Part shown: one piece after another, positions 7,010 to 14,590 of the stretch | How the letters are laid out: every line of letters begins with the position of its first letter | Numbering within the stretch: the stretch's first letter is position 1 | From: JBASRP01 sp044866075 | GTDB lineage: Bacteria; Actinomycetota; AC-67 | NCBI GenBank assembly: GCA_044866075.1 | Contig: JBIOTQ010000026.1 | Location: 1 to 31,499 of the forward strand | Direction: 5' to 3' | DNA length: 31,499 bases | Notes under the pieces: generated by a model | What the model saw: only the letters and a program-made list of their open reading frames with translations | What the model was told of the DNA's origin: nothing | The model's database searches: none | Made by a program: the position numbers and the translations under genes

Positions 7010-8212
7010 CTAGGCGGCTGAAGCCATGAACGACCGGATCAGGGCGTGGGTCCGGTCCGGATGCTCGAACTGGGGGACGTGCCCACAGTCGGCGAGGACC
7101 TTGGACTGAGCCGCGGGCAGGACGCGGCGCACGTGCCGGTCGAAACCGGCCGGCACGAGGCGGTCGCGATCGCCCCAGAGGAACAGAGCGGGCCGCTCGA
7201 GCCGCTCGAGCCGGACCCAGAAGCCGGTCTGCCCGCCGGGCTCGTCGAGGTAGATGTTGCGCATGCTGGCGTAGAGCGCGGCGCGGCCGCGCGGCGTCCG
7301 GAAGATGCGCAGGAACTCGTCGGCGCCGGCCTCGTACCACGACATCGGCAGCCGATCCGGCCGCGCGAACATCGTGCGGATGCTGCGCACGACGAGCCGG
7401 TGCGGAAGCCGGTGCGGCACGAGCCCGAGCTCCGGGCGCAGCGCGCGAACGAACGGTACGAAGCCGCGACGCTTCAGGAAAGCCACGGCGGGACACAGAA
7501 GCGAGATCGTTCGCACGCGATCGGGGTTCGTCATCGCGACCTCGATCGAGATGCGGCCGCCCATCGAGTTCCCGACGAGGTCCGCGCGGTCGATCTGCAG
7601 CGCGTCCATCAGAGATAGCACGAAGCGCGCGAACGTCGGCGCGTCGTACCGGACGAGTGGTTTCGCGGTGTCGCCGTGGCCGAGGAGATCGAGCGCGATG
7701 ACGCGATGATCCTTCGACAGCGCCATCAGCGTCGGCAGGAAGGACGCCTTGGTGGCGCCCAGCCCGTGCAGTAGCAAGACGGGATCGCCGCGTCCCGCCT
7801 CGATCATCGACACCGGCATCCCGTTGACCCACACGGTGCGATCCTCCGGAGCTTCGGCCGGCCGCGGATACGGCGGTTCGAACACGGACTCGAGGCGCAG
7901 CGCCAGCCCGAGGTTCCCGCGCACCGTCACCCGTCCGTCGAGGAAGGCCTCCGATCCGGTGAGGCGGCCGGAGTTGATCTGGACCAGCGTCTCGGCGTCG
8001 GAGGAGATCACGGCGTCGGGACGGTCCACCCCGCCGATCCCGACGGTCAGACGGCCGCCGTTCAAGCGGAGCGTCCAGCGTTCCTCGGGGGTCGCCAGCA
8101 CGACGGCGGCGTTGAGGTCGCGCGCCCGATCGGGGCGAACGCGCGCGGTCAGATCCAGGAGCAGCTGACCCAGCTCCATGTCCTTGGCGTCTTTGCCCGG
8201 CATGGTCTTCAT
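7010..8212 (-). CDS. SCP2-like domain fused to alpha/beta hydrolase
   Basis: This 400-residue two-domain protein is counted from ATG 8212. Residues about 10-110 look like an SCP2 sterol-carrier domain: the WTLRLNGGRLTVGIGGVDRP strands, the AVISSDAETLVQINSG segment and FLDGRVTVRGNLGLALRL are typical. Residues about 125-400 are an alpha/beta hydrolase: oxyanion region LLLHGLGATK, nucleophile elbow GNSMGG (Ser216), acid Asp348 or Asp350 in LWGDRDRLVP, and His378 in CGHVPQFEHP. The fusion suggests hydrolysis of a lipid or steroid-like ester held by the SCP2 module (inference). A TTG four codons upstream (8224) is possible, but the TAAGCT box at 8234-8229 would put the transcript start at or inside it, so ATG 8212 is preferred. 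It diverges from the YyaL-type gene. Confidence 0.88.
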   Translation of the reverse strand: MKTMPGKDAKDMELGQLLLDLTARVRPDRARDLNAAVVLATPEERWTLRLNGGRLTVGIGGVDRPDAVISSDAETLVQINSGRLTGSEAFLDGRVTVRGNLGLALRLESVFEPPYPRPAEAPEDRTVWVNGMPVSMIEAGRGDPVLLLHGLGATKASFLPTLMALSKDHRVIALDLLGHGDTAKPLVRYDAPTFARFVLSLMDALQIDRADLVGNSMGGRISIEVAMTNPDRVRTISLLCPAVAFLKRRGFVPFVRALRPELGLVPHRLPHRLVVRSIRTMFARPDRLPMSWYEAGADEFLRIFRTPRGRAALYASMRNIYLDEPGGQTGFWVRLERLERPALFLWGDRDRLVPAGFDRHVRRVLPAAQSKVLADCGHVPQFEHPDRTHALIRSFMASAA

Positions 8213-8228
8213 CTGCTTACTCAACGCG

Positions 8229-8234
8229 AGCTTA
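8229..8234 (-). promoter_or_regulatory. TANNNT -10 box (SCP2/hydrolase gene)
   Basis: TAAGCT on the minus strand lies 16 nt before ATG 8212 and 4 nt before an in-frame TTG. It implies a leader of roughly 10 nt for the ATG start. Confidence 0.4.
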
Positions 8235-8301
8235 CCCGCGGAAGGTACGCCCGATGCGGTGCCGGGTCGACGCGGCCGGCGAAGCGGGGAAGACTGACGC
8301 C

Positions 8302-10332
8302 ATGACGAACCGCCTGGCCGGGGAGACGAGCCCCTACCTGCTTCAGCACGCGGGGAACCCCGTCGCCTGGAACCCGTGGGACGACCGGGCTCTCGAGGAG
8401 GCCCGCGAACGGGACGTCCCGATCCTCCTGTCCATCGGATACGCGGCCTGCCACTGGTGCCACGTGATGGAGCGCGAGTCCTTCGAGGACGCCGAGACGG
8501 CCCGACTCATGAACGAGTGGTTCGTGCCCGTGAAGGTCGACCGGGAGGAGCGGCCCGATCTCGACGCCATCTACATGGACGCGGTGCAGGCGATGACCGG
8601 CAGCGGCGGATGGCCGATGACGGTCTTCCTCACGCCCGACGGCCGGCCGTTCTACGGCGGCACGTATTTCCCGCCGGAGGACCGGCACGGCCTCCCCGCG
8701 TTCCGGCATGTGCTCGAGGCCGTCCACGACGCGTGGACGAACCGCCGCGACGAGCTCGGGCAGCAAGGCTCGGCCCTGCTCGACTATGTCGCTCGCGCAT
8801 CGACCCTGCGAACCACCGGCGATGAGCCGGGCGAAGACGCCTTGCGCCGCGCGGTCGACCTTCTCGCACGATCGTTCGACGCCGAGTGGGGCGGGTTCGG
8901 CGGCGCGCCCAAGTTCCCGCAGCCGATGGCGATCGAGTTCCTCTTGCGCATGCACGCGCGCGGCATCCCCGGTGCGCTCGAGATGGCGCGGCGCACACTC
9001 GACAAGATGGCGCGTGGCGGGATGTTCGATCAGGTCGGCGGCGGCTTCCACCGCTACTCGGTCGATCGCCTGTGGCTCGTCCCCCACTTCGAGAAGATGC
9101 TCTACGACAACGCGCAACTTCTCCGCGTCTACACCCGTGCGTGGCAGGTCACCGGATCCGATCTGTACCGGGACACGGCCCTCGCGACGGCGGAGTACCT
9201 GCTGCGCGAGATGCGTCACGAGCACGGCGCCTTCTTCTCGTCGCAGGACGCCGATTCGGAAGGCGTGGAGGGAAAGTTCTACGTCTGGTCCTACGACGAT
9301 CTCACGTCCGTGTCCCATGAGGACGCGCGCGCGGTTGCGGCGTTCTTCTCGGCGTCGCCGCAGGGAAACTGGGAGGGAACCAACGTGCTGTGGCGTCCGC
9401 GCGACGACGACGTCGTCGCGCTGGAGCTCGGGGTATCGGTTGCCGATCTCGCGGCGGCCGTCGATCGTGCGCGCCGGCGCCTCTTCGAGACCCGCGCGCA
9501 TCGCGTTCCGCCGGCGACCGACGACAAGGTGCTGGCATCGTGGAACGGCCTGGCGATCACCGCGCTGGCGGAAGCCGGTCGCGTCTTCGCGCGGACCGAC
9601 CTCGTCGACGCGGCGGCGGCGGCGGCGCGCTTCGTCTTGGACGAGCTCCGCGAGCCATCCGGCCGCCTGCAGCGATCGTGGCGCGAGGGCAGGACGAGCG
9701 GCCCGGGCTATCTCGACGACTACGCGCTCATGGCATCGGCGTGCGTGGATCTGTACGAGACGACGTTCGACGAGAAGTGGTTCACCGACGCGTCGCGATT
9801 GATCGACGACGCGATCCGGCTCTTCGCCGACCAAGCCGGCGGGTTCTTCGACACGGGCAGCGACGTCCCCGCGTTGGTGGTGCGGCCGAAGGACTTCTTC
9901 GACAACGCCGTGCCCGCCGGCAACTCGGTGATGGCCGAGGTTCTGCTTCGCATGGCGGCGTTCACCGGCTCGGAGGCGCTGGAGGAGCGCGCGCGCTCGA
10001 TCTTTCGCGCGCTCGGGCCGGCGATGGCACAGGCGCCGACCGGCTTCGGCTACCTCCTCGGCGCGCTCGACCTCGCGACCGCCCGCGCGAAGGAGATCGC
10101 CGTCTCGACGGAGGATCTCGCCTCTCCGGACGCCCGCCGCATGATCGAGGTCGTCTGGAACCGGTACCTCCCCAACCGCGTGCTCGCCGCGGGACCGACC
10201 GCCGTCACGTCGGTCCCGCTCCTCAAGGACCGGCCGACGCGCGACGAACGAGCGACGGCCTACGTGTGCGAGAGGTTCGTCTGCGGCGCCCCGGTCAACG
10301 AGCCGGAGGGCCTCGCAGCCCAACTCGGTTGA
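8302..10332 (+). CDS. YyaL/SSP411-type thioredoxin-domain protein
   Basis: This 676-residue protein belongs to the DUF255/YyaL family, related to human SPATA20. The N-terminal thioredoxin-like domain (about 1-165) opens with MTNRLAGETSPYLLQHAGNP and has the redox motif ACHWCHVM (Cys50, Cys53), then KVDREERPDLD and GSGGWPMTVFLTPDG. The rest (about 180-676) is an alpha/alpha-barrel like that of N-acylglucosamine epimerases, with KFPQP, GMFDQVGGGFHRYSVD, PHFEKMLYDNAQL, SQDADSEG and DDKVLASWNGL. The start is the ATG at 8302, since family members begin NxLxxExSPYLLQHA; the frame is open 16 codons further upstream. It is the normal length. The physiological substrate of the family is unknown. It stands alone, divergent from the hydrolase gene. 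Confidence 0.93.
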   Translation: MTNRLAGETSPYLLQHAGNPVAWNPWDDRALEEARERDVPILLSIGYAACHWCHVMERESFEDAETARLMNEWFVPVKVDREERPDLDAIYMDAVQAMTGSGGWPMTVFLTPDGRPFYGGTYFPPEDRHGLPAFRHVLEAVHDAWTNRRDELGQQGSALLDYVARASTLRTTGDEPGEDALRRAVDLLARSFDAEWGGFGGAPKFPQPMAIEFLLRMHARGIPGALEMARRTLDKMARGGMFDQVGGGFHRYSVDRLWLVPHFEKMLYDNAQLLRVYTRAWQVTGSDLYRDTALATAEYLLREMRHEHGAFFSSQDADSEGVEGKFYVWSYDDLTSVSHEDARAVAAFFSASPQGNWEGTNVLWRPRDDDVVALELGVSVADLAAAVDRARRRLFETRAHRVPPATDDKVLASWNGLAITALAEAGRVFARTDLVDAAAAAARFVLDELREPSGRLQRSWREGRTSGPGYLDDYALMASACVDLYETTFDEKWFTDASRLIDDAIRLFADQAGGFFDTGSDVPALVVRPKDFFDNAVPAGNSVMAEVLLRMAAFTGSEALEERARSIFRALGPAMAQAPTGFGYLLGALDLATARAKEIAVSTEDLASPDARRMIEVVWNRYLPNRVLAAGPTAVTSVPLLKDRPTRDERATAYVCERFVCGAPVNEPEGLAAQLG

Positions 10333-10370
10333 AATTTTCGACCGGAGCGCGCCATTCGCACGATTCCGCC

Positions 10371-10403
10371 ACCGACAAAATGGGTTTCCCCTGTTTTGAC
10401 GGT
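10371..10403 (+). other. imperfect inverted repeat / RNA hairpin in the 10333-10468 gap
   Basis: The left arm ACCGACAAAATGGG pairs with CCTGTTTTGACGGT with one A-A mismatch, two G-T wobbles and a 5-nt loop. It sits 39 nt after the YyaL-type stop and 66 nt before the DUF1800 start. There is no T-run after it, so a simple intrinsic terminator is not convincing. It may be part of a structured leader or an operator. The rest of the 136-nt gap is G-rich near the DUF1800 start and holds no gene. Confidence 0.5.
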
Positions 10404-10468
10404 CACGATTCGAAGCAGGAAACTGGGCGCCCGCGGAGAAACGGGAACCGCAACCAACCGGGGGTGTC

Positions 10469-11836
10469 GTGGCTGGGGCCGACCAATCCTTAATCGCCCA
10501 CCTGTTTCGCCGGGCGGGCTTCGGCGCGCGCCCGGCGGAACTTAGCTACTACGCCGCTCGGCCCTACGAGACGGCGGTCGACGATCTGCTTTCGGGTCGC
10601 CCGCTGATGGGACAGGCGCCGTCCTCGGACGAAGCGCTGGCGCCCCTGACCGATCCGGTCACCAACATCCGCGGTCGCCTCGTGGCGGCGGGGCTGGCGG
10701 ACATCCAGAAGGCGTGGCTGAGGCGGATGGTCACGTCGACGACGCCGCTCATCGAGCGGATGACCCTGTTCCTCCACGACCACTTCGCGACCGGGTACCG
10801 GCCGGGACGCAACGTCGATACGCCCGAGCTCATCGCCCAGAACGACCTGTTCCGCGCGAACGCGATCGGGAACTGGCGCCAGATCGTTCACGCGATGCTG
10901 GACGACGTAGCGCTGTCCTGCTGGCTCGACAACGACATCAACATCAAGGGCCACCCGAACGAGAACCTCTCGCGCGAGCTCATGGAGCTGTTCACACTCG
11001 GGCCGGGCAACTTCACAGAGACCGACGTGCGCGAAGCGGCGCGCGCCCTGACGGGGATGGGCGTCGGGTTCAACCCCAGCATCACCGGTTCGCGGCACGT
11101 GATGGTTTTCCAGGCGAACCTGCACGACGACGGCGTGAAGACGATCCTCGGACAGACCGGAAAGTTCCTGCCGCACGACGTCGTCGACATCGTCCTGTCC
11201 CATCCGGCGGCGCCGCGCTTCCTCGGGCGCAAGCTCGCGGAGACGTTCGTCGGCCCAGATGCGTCCAGTTCGCTCGTCGAGAGCGTCGCCCAGACGCTCA
11301 TCGCCAACAAGTGGGAGCTCGCACCGACGCTCCGGTACATCTTCCTCTCGTCGCCGTTCCGGACTGCGGCGGCGTCGTTCCAGACGGAGGGTGGCCAGAG
11401 CTCTCTCATCAAGTCGCCGGCCGAATTCGTCGTCGGTGCGTTGCGATCCCTCAAACGGACGGATTTCTATGACCAGGGGCTGACCTGGATGGGTCGTGCG
11501 GGTCAGTCCCTTTTCGATCCACCGACGGTCGCAGGGTGGCCGCGAAACGAGGGGTGGCTCGGCGCGGGCAACCTCCTCGCCCGGTACAACTTCGGCGTCC
11601 AGCTCGCTGCGGCGCACGTGAACGCGTTCGTCCTGCCGGGGCAAAGCCAGATCAGCGCGGGCGACGCGGACGGATGGGGAGAGATCTTCGGTATCGCAAA
11701 GCCGACGCTCGCGAGCGCGACGCGGACCGCGATCAACGGCTATCGCGCGAAAGCGGGTCCGACCGCACCGGCGAAGACCGTCGACGCCGCGCTGATCACA
11801 CTTCTCATCGGAAGCCCGGACTTCTCGCTGTCATGA
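10469..11836 (+). CDS. DUF1800 family protein
   Basis: This 455-residue protein carries the DUF1800 signatures in order: HLFRRAGFGARPAEL (residues 11-25), MTLFLHDHFATG, NLSRELMELFTLGPGNFTE and DVREAARALTG, LHDDGVKTILGQTG, FLGRKLAETFVGP, and DPPTVAGWPRNEGWLG. The function is unknown. In many bacteria it is encoded next to a DUF1501 protein, as here. No clear signal peptide is present. The start is GTG 10469, a few bases after a GGGGG stretch. The stop overlaps the DUF1501 start (ATGA at 11833-11836), so the two are translationally coupled. The upstream gap holds an inverted repeat and may be regulatory. Confidence 0.9.
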   Translation: MAGADQSLIAHLFRRAGFGARPAELSYYAARPYETAVDDLLSGRPLMGQAPSSDEALAPLTDPVTNIRGRLVAAGLADIQKAWLRRMVTSTTPLIERMTLFLHDHFATGYRPGRNVDTPELIAQNDLFRANAIGNWRQIVHAMLDDVALSCWLDNDINIKGHPNENLSRELMELFTLGPGNFTETDVREAARALTGMGVGFNPSITGSRHVMVFQANLHDDGVKTILGQTGKFLPHDVVDIVLSHPAAPRFLGRKLAETFVGPDASSSLVESVAQTLIANKWELAPTLRYIFLSSPFRTAAASFQTEGGQSSLIKSPAEFVVGALRSLKRTDFYDQGLTWMGRAGQSLFDPPTVAGWPRNEGWLGAGNLLARYNFGVQLAAAHVNAFVLPGQSQISAGDADGWGEIFGIAKPTLASATRTAINGYRAKAGPTAPAKTVDAALITLLIGSPDFSLS

Positions 11837-13023
11837 TGAACCGTCGGGAGTTCTTGAGGGCGGTTGCGCTCGCGTCGACGGCGCCACTCTGGGTGCGGCT
11901 CAGCAACGTCGCCGACGCGGCGGGGAGCATCCCGACGCCCGACCGCTTGCTGCTCGTCGTGTACCTGAACGGAGGGAACGACGGCCTCAACACGGTCGTG
12001 CCGTTCCTGGACGGCGCGTACAAGAAGTTGCGGCCGACGGTCGCCCTCGGCGCGGGCGAGATGTTCGACATCGGCGACGGCCTCGGCTTGCATCGCTCGC
12101 TCAAAAACCTCAAGGCGATGTGGGACGCGAACCAGCTCGCCATCGTCCACAACGTCGGCTACAAGAACCCGAAGTTCTCACACACGGACTCGACGTACAT
12201 CTGGGAGACCGGCAACTGGGAGCAGCGTTACCACACCGGCTGGCTCGGCCGGTACCTGGACGCGACCGACGCTCCGAGCAAAGGCCCGGTCCGCGCCGTG
12301 GCCGTCGGGACCGGCGAACTGCCGCGAACGCTCATCGGCGAGGGCACCGGTGGCGTCTCGCTCAACGCCATCTCCGACTTCGCGTTCGCGGATGCGAAGA
12401 TGGGTGACGCGGCGATACGGCGGGCGGCCTTCCTCGGTTTCGGGAAGGACGCGACGGAAGACGGTTCGATGCGATCCAGGATCGTTGCCGCTCAGTCCGG
12501 GCTGGTCGACTCCGTCGGCGCGATGTCGCAGGTGGCCAAGAGCGTCGAGTCCGCGCTCACCCCCGCCCAGACGGTCGCTGCGATGTTCGCCGCGAACGTC
12601 GGCACCGAGATCGGCTTCATCACGATCGGCGGTTTCGACACGCACACGACCCAGAAGGGTACGCACGCCGACATCCTGGGGAAGGTCGATACCGCGATCG
12701 GTGAATTCTTCGCAGCGGCACGCCCGCTGGGCATCGCCGACCGTGTGACGGTGATGACGTTCACCGACTTCGGTCGCCGCGCCGGGGAGAACGGGAGTAA
12801 CGGTACGGACCACGGCACCTCGGTCCCGTTCCTGATCGCCGGGCCGGGGGTGCGAGGCGGGATCGCGCACGGAAGCAGGCCGGATCTTACCGACCTCAGC
12901 CAGGGCAACCTCAAGCCGTCGGTGACCATGGAGACCCTCTACGGTAGCGTCATCTCCGAGGTCTTCCAGACCGATCCGGCGCCCATCGTCGGCACCACAA
13001 GCATCATCGATCTCCTCCGGTGA
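11833..13023 (+). CDS. DUF1501 family protein, Tat-exported
   Basis: This 396-residue protein belongs to DUF1501, which has an alkaline-phosphatase/sulfatase-like fold. The N-terminus MMNRREFLRAVALAST is a twin-arginine signal (Arg4-Arg5), followed by a short hydrophobic stretch and a likely cleavage near residue 29 (NVADA). Family motifs are LVVYLNGGNDGLNTVVP, FDIGDGLGLHRSLKNLKAMW, VHNVGYKNPKFSHTDSTYIWE, TIGGFDTHTTQKGTH and TFTDFGRRAGENGSNGTDHGT, the last holding likely metal ligands. The tandem ATGATG at 11833-11838 allows two starts one codon apart; the first overlaps the DUF1800 stop. Tat export suggests it folds with a metal in the cytoplasm and acts outside the membrane. The substrate is unknown. 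Confidence 0.92.
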   Translation: MMNRREFLRAVALASTAPLWVRLSNVADAAGSIPTPDRLLLVVYLNGGNDGLNTVVPFLDGAYKKLRPTVALGAGEMFDIGDGLGLHRSLKNLKAMWDANQLAIVHNVGYKNPKFSHTDSTYIWETGNWEQRYHTGWLGRYLDATDAPSKGPVRAVAVGTGELPRTLIGEGTGGVSLNAISDFAFADAKMGDAAIRRAAFLGFGKDATEDGSMRSRIVAAQSGLVDSVGAMSQVAKSVESALTPAQTVAAMFAANVGTEIGFITIGGFDTHTTQKGTHADILGKVDTAIGEFFAAARPLGIADRVTVMTFTDFGRRAGENGSNGTDHGTSVPFLIAGPGVRGGIAHGSRPDLTDLSQGNLKPSVTMETLYGSVISEVFQTDPAPIVGTTSIIDLLR

Positions 13024-13083
13024 TCGGTGGTCGGCTCAGCGGCGTTCCGCCCTCCCCACTAACCTGATAGGCGGTTGAGACGC

Positions 13084-13108
13084 GGAGGGCGCCTCGTCGG
13101 CGCCCTCC
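13084..13108. terminator. hairpin between convergent genes
   Basis: GGAGGGCGCC and GGCGCCCTCC form a perfect 10-bp stem around a 5-nt TCGTC loop. It lies 60 nt after the DUF1501 stop and 16 nt from the stop of the convergent protease gene. It can act on both strands. The T-run is weak on either side, so it is a terminator candidate rather than a classical intrinsic one. Confidence 0.6.
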
Positions 13109-13124
13109 TAGTCATTCCTGTCGT

Positions 13125-14018
13125 CTACGGACACCCCGCCAACGGCCACGGGAGGGCCGAAGGGCACGTCTCCAAGGAGAAGGTTTGGTTGGAGAAGTGC
13201 TGGGCGAGCAACTGCAGGATCTTCTGGATCGAGGTGCCCGCCGCGACCGTCAGCGTGTTGAAGTTCACGGCGATGTGCGTGATGTTCCCCGCCGCGAGCC
13301 CACCGAGGACATTCGCGCCGCTGCCCGAATCCCCGAAACTGATCACGCCCTCGAACACCCACTCGTTCGGCGTCCAATCGACCCCGAGACCGACGCGAGG
13401 CGTTCCCCCCGTGCCGACGACGAGGCCCCAGCCGGTGTGTTCGACCACCGCGGGTCCGCTTCCCGTGTACGCCCCCGTCGGCCCACCCCAGAACGCCATC
13501 GAGGGACTCACCCACTGATTGAGTGCCGGGTCGATCGAGATGAGCGCGAAGTCGTTCCCGACGTCCCCGTCGCCCGTGCTGTAGACGACCTTTCCGATGT
13601 TCACCAGACCGCTGGGAAGGAACAGCATGTCGACATCGTCTCCGGCCAGACCGCAATGTCCGGCGGTGCCGATGAAGTGCTGGGTCCCATTGGTGAAGAG
13701 GAAGTTGGCGGTGCAGAGGCTTATCGTGCTGCCGTCGCTGCTGTACAGGATGATCAGCTGACCGGGACGGATCCCGAGGAACGCGAGCGAGGAGACGGGG
13801 ATGTTCGCCTCGGATGGGATCGGTAGCCCCTTCGGTCCCGCCGCCACCACCTGGCGGTGGAGCTCCGGTGTGACCCAGGATGGCACGGACGGTGTCGGGA
13901 GCGTCTTCCACACACGGCCAACGGGGGCGAGGGGCAAAGCGCCCGCCGCCGCCGGAACGGAGAGCGTTCCGACGAGGGCCACCGTAAGCAGGGTCAAACC
14001 GAGCCGGCTGAGCTTCAT
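13125..14018 (-). CDS. secreted trypsin-like serine protease (S1 family)
   Basis: This 297-residue exported protein has a Sec signal peptide (residues 1-26: a basic MKLSR start, hydrophobic core and AAAGA cleavage region). The chymotrypsin-fold triad is complete: FIGTAGHCG (His121), VGNDFALISID (Asp156) and SFGDSGSG (Ser231). Cys102 and Cys122 flank the His as in the classic disulfide, and a second Cys pair lies near the C-terminus. No long propeptide is evident, though residues 27-70 could serve as one. The start is ATG 14018 with a strong AAGGAGGGG ribosome site; a longer frame upstream has no support. It converges on the DUF1501 gene. The substrate is unknown. Confidence 0.9.
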   Translation of the reverse strand: MKLSRLGLTLLTVALVGTLSVPAAAGALPLAPVGRVWKTLPTPSVPSWVTPELHRQVVAAGPKGLPIPSEANIPVSSLAFLGIRPGQLIILYSSDGSTISLCTANFLFTNGTQHFIGTAGHCGLAGDDVDMLFLPSGLVNIGKVVYSTGDGDVGNDFALISIDPALNQWVSPSMAFWGGPTGAYTGSGPAVVEHTGWGLVVGTGGTPRVGLGVDWTPNEWVFEGVISFGDSGSGANVLGGLAAGNITHIAVNFNTLTVAAGTSIQKILQLLAQHFSNQTFSLETCPSALPWPLAGCP

Positions 14019-14020
14019 GT

Positions 14021-14029
14021 CCCCTCCTT
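14021..14029 (-). promoter_or_regulatory. strong ribosome binding site of the protease gene
   Basis: AAGGAGGGG is followed by AC and then the ATG. It is the best Shine-Dalgarno match in the window and fixes the start at 14018 rather than at an upstream in-frame ATG. Confidence 0.7.
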
Positions 14030-14163
14030 GCTCCGATGCCCGTTTCGCGAGGCATATACCCGAGCGGGGGCGAATCATGCCTTAGCGCGAGCGGAGCGGC
14101 CACCGGAGCCGATCGAGACGGTTCGTACCTCGCCATGCCTTGTTTGCCGGACTCCGGCCGCGC

Positions 14164-14169
14164 TAGGCT
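14164..14169 (+). promoter_or_regulatory. TANNNT -10 box (PAS gene)
   Basis: TAGGCT ends 10 nt before ATG 14180, with no Shine-Dalgarno between. It would give a leader of only a few bases. Confidence 0.4.
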
Positions 14170-14179
14170 CGCTCGTCCG

Positions 14180-14587
14180 ATGGAGAAAGCCCAGCAACGG
14201 AACCTCGTCCTGATCCTGGCCCGCGAGCTCGCGGCCAATTCGGCGACCCCGATGTTCGTGGTCGACCCCGAGGGGACCTTGGCTTTCTTCAACGAACCCG
14301 CGGAGCGCGTCCTCGGCCGGAGCTTCGCCGAGACCGGGCCCCTTGGACCGAAGGAGTGGGGAACCATCTTCTCCCCCGTCGACGGCGACGGGAGGCAGAT
14401 CCCCCTGGAGAACCTGCCGCTCAATAAAGCTCTCCGGGATCTCATGCCGGGGCACCTCGCCATGACGATCACGGGCCTCGACGGGGAAATGCGCCAGATC
14501 GCCGTCACGGCGTTCCCACTCTTCGCGCGCGCCGATGAGTTCGTCGGCGCGCTCGCGATCTTCTGGGAGGAGAAGAGGCCGGGATAA
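14180..14587 (+). CDS. single PAS-domain protein
   Basis: This 135-residue protein is almost entirely one PAS domain. After an N-terminal helix (residues 1-20), the core runs ATPMFVVDPEGTLAFFNEPAERVLGR (26-51), an extended middle with GTIFSPVDGDGRQIPLENLP, and a final sheet ITGLDGEMRQIAVTAFPLF and VGALAIFWE. No kinase, GGDEF or DNA-binding output domain is attached, and the cofactor cannot be read. The MBL-fold hydrolase gene starts 3 nt after the stop, so the two probably work together, with the PAS protein as sensor or regulatory subunit (inference). The start is ATG 14180, chosen because upstream codons in the frame do not fit the domain and a TAGGCT box lies just before it. Confidence 0.82.
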   Translation: MEKAQQRNLVLILARELAANSATPMFVVDPEGTLAFFNEPAERVLGRSFAETGPLGPKEWGTIFSPVDGDGRQIPLENLPLNKALRDLMPGHLAMTITGLDGEMRQIAVTAFPLFARADEFVGALAIFWEEKRPG

Positions 14588-14590
14588 CCG

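Noticed and set aside
7001..7010. Terminator after the SCP2/hydrolase gene
   Set aside because: Only short GC palindromes (CCGGCCGG) are present with no extended stem or T-run.
8221..10323. 700-codon minus-strand open frame opposite the YyaL-type gene
   Set aside because: The plus strand encodes a full-length conserved family protein; the antisense frame has no motifs and results from high GC.
10400..10468. Specific c-di-GMP or c-di-AMP riboswitch call
   Set aside because: Some short elements look similar, but the conserved core of either class could not be matched by eye, so only a structured leader is reported.
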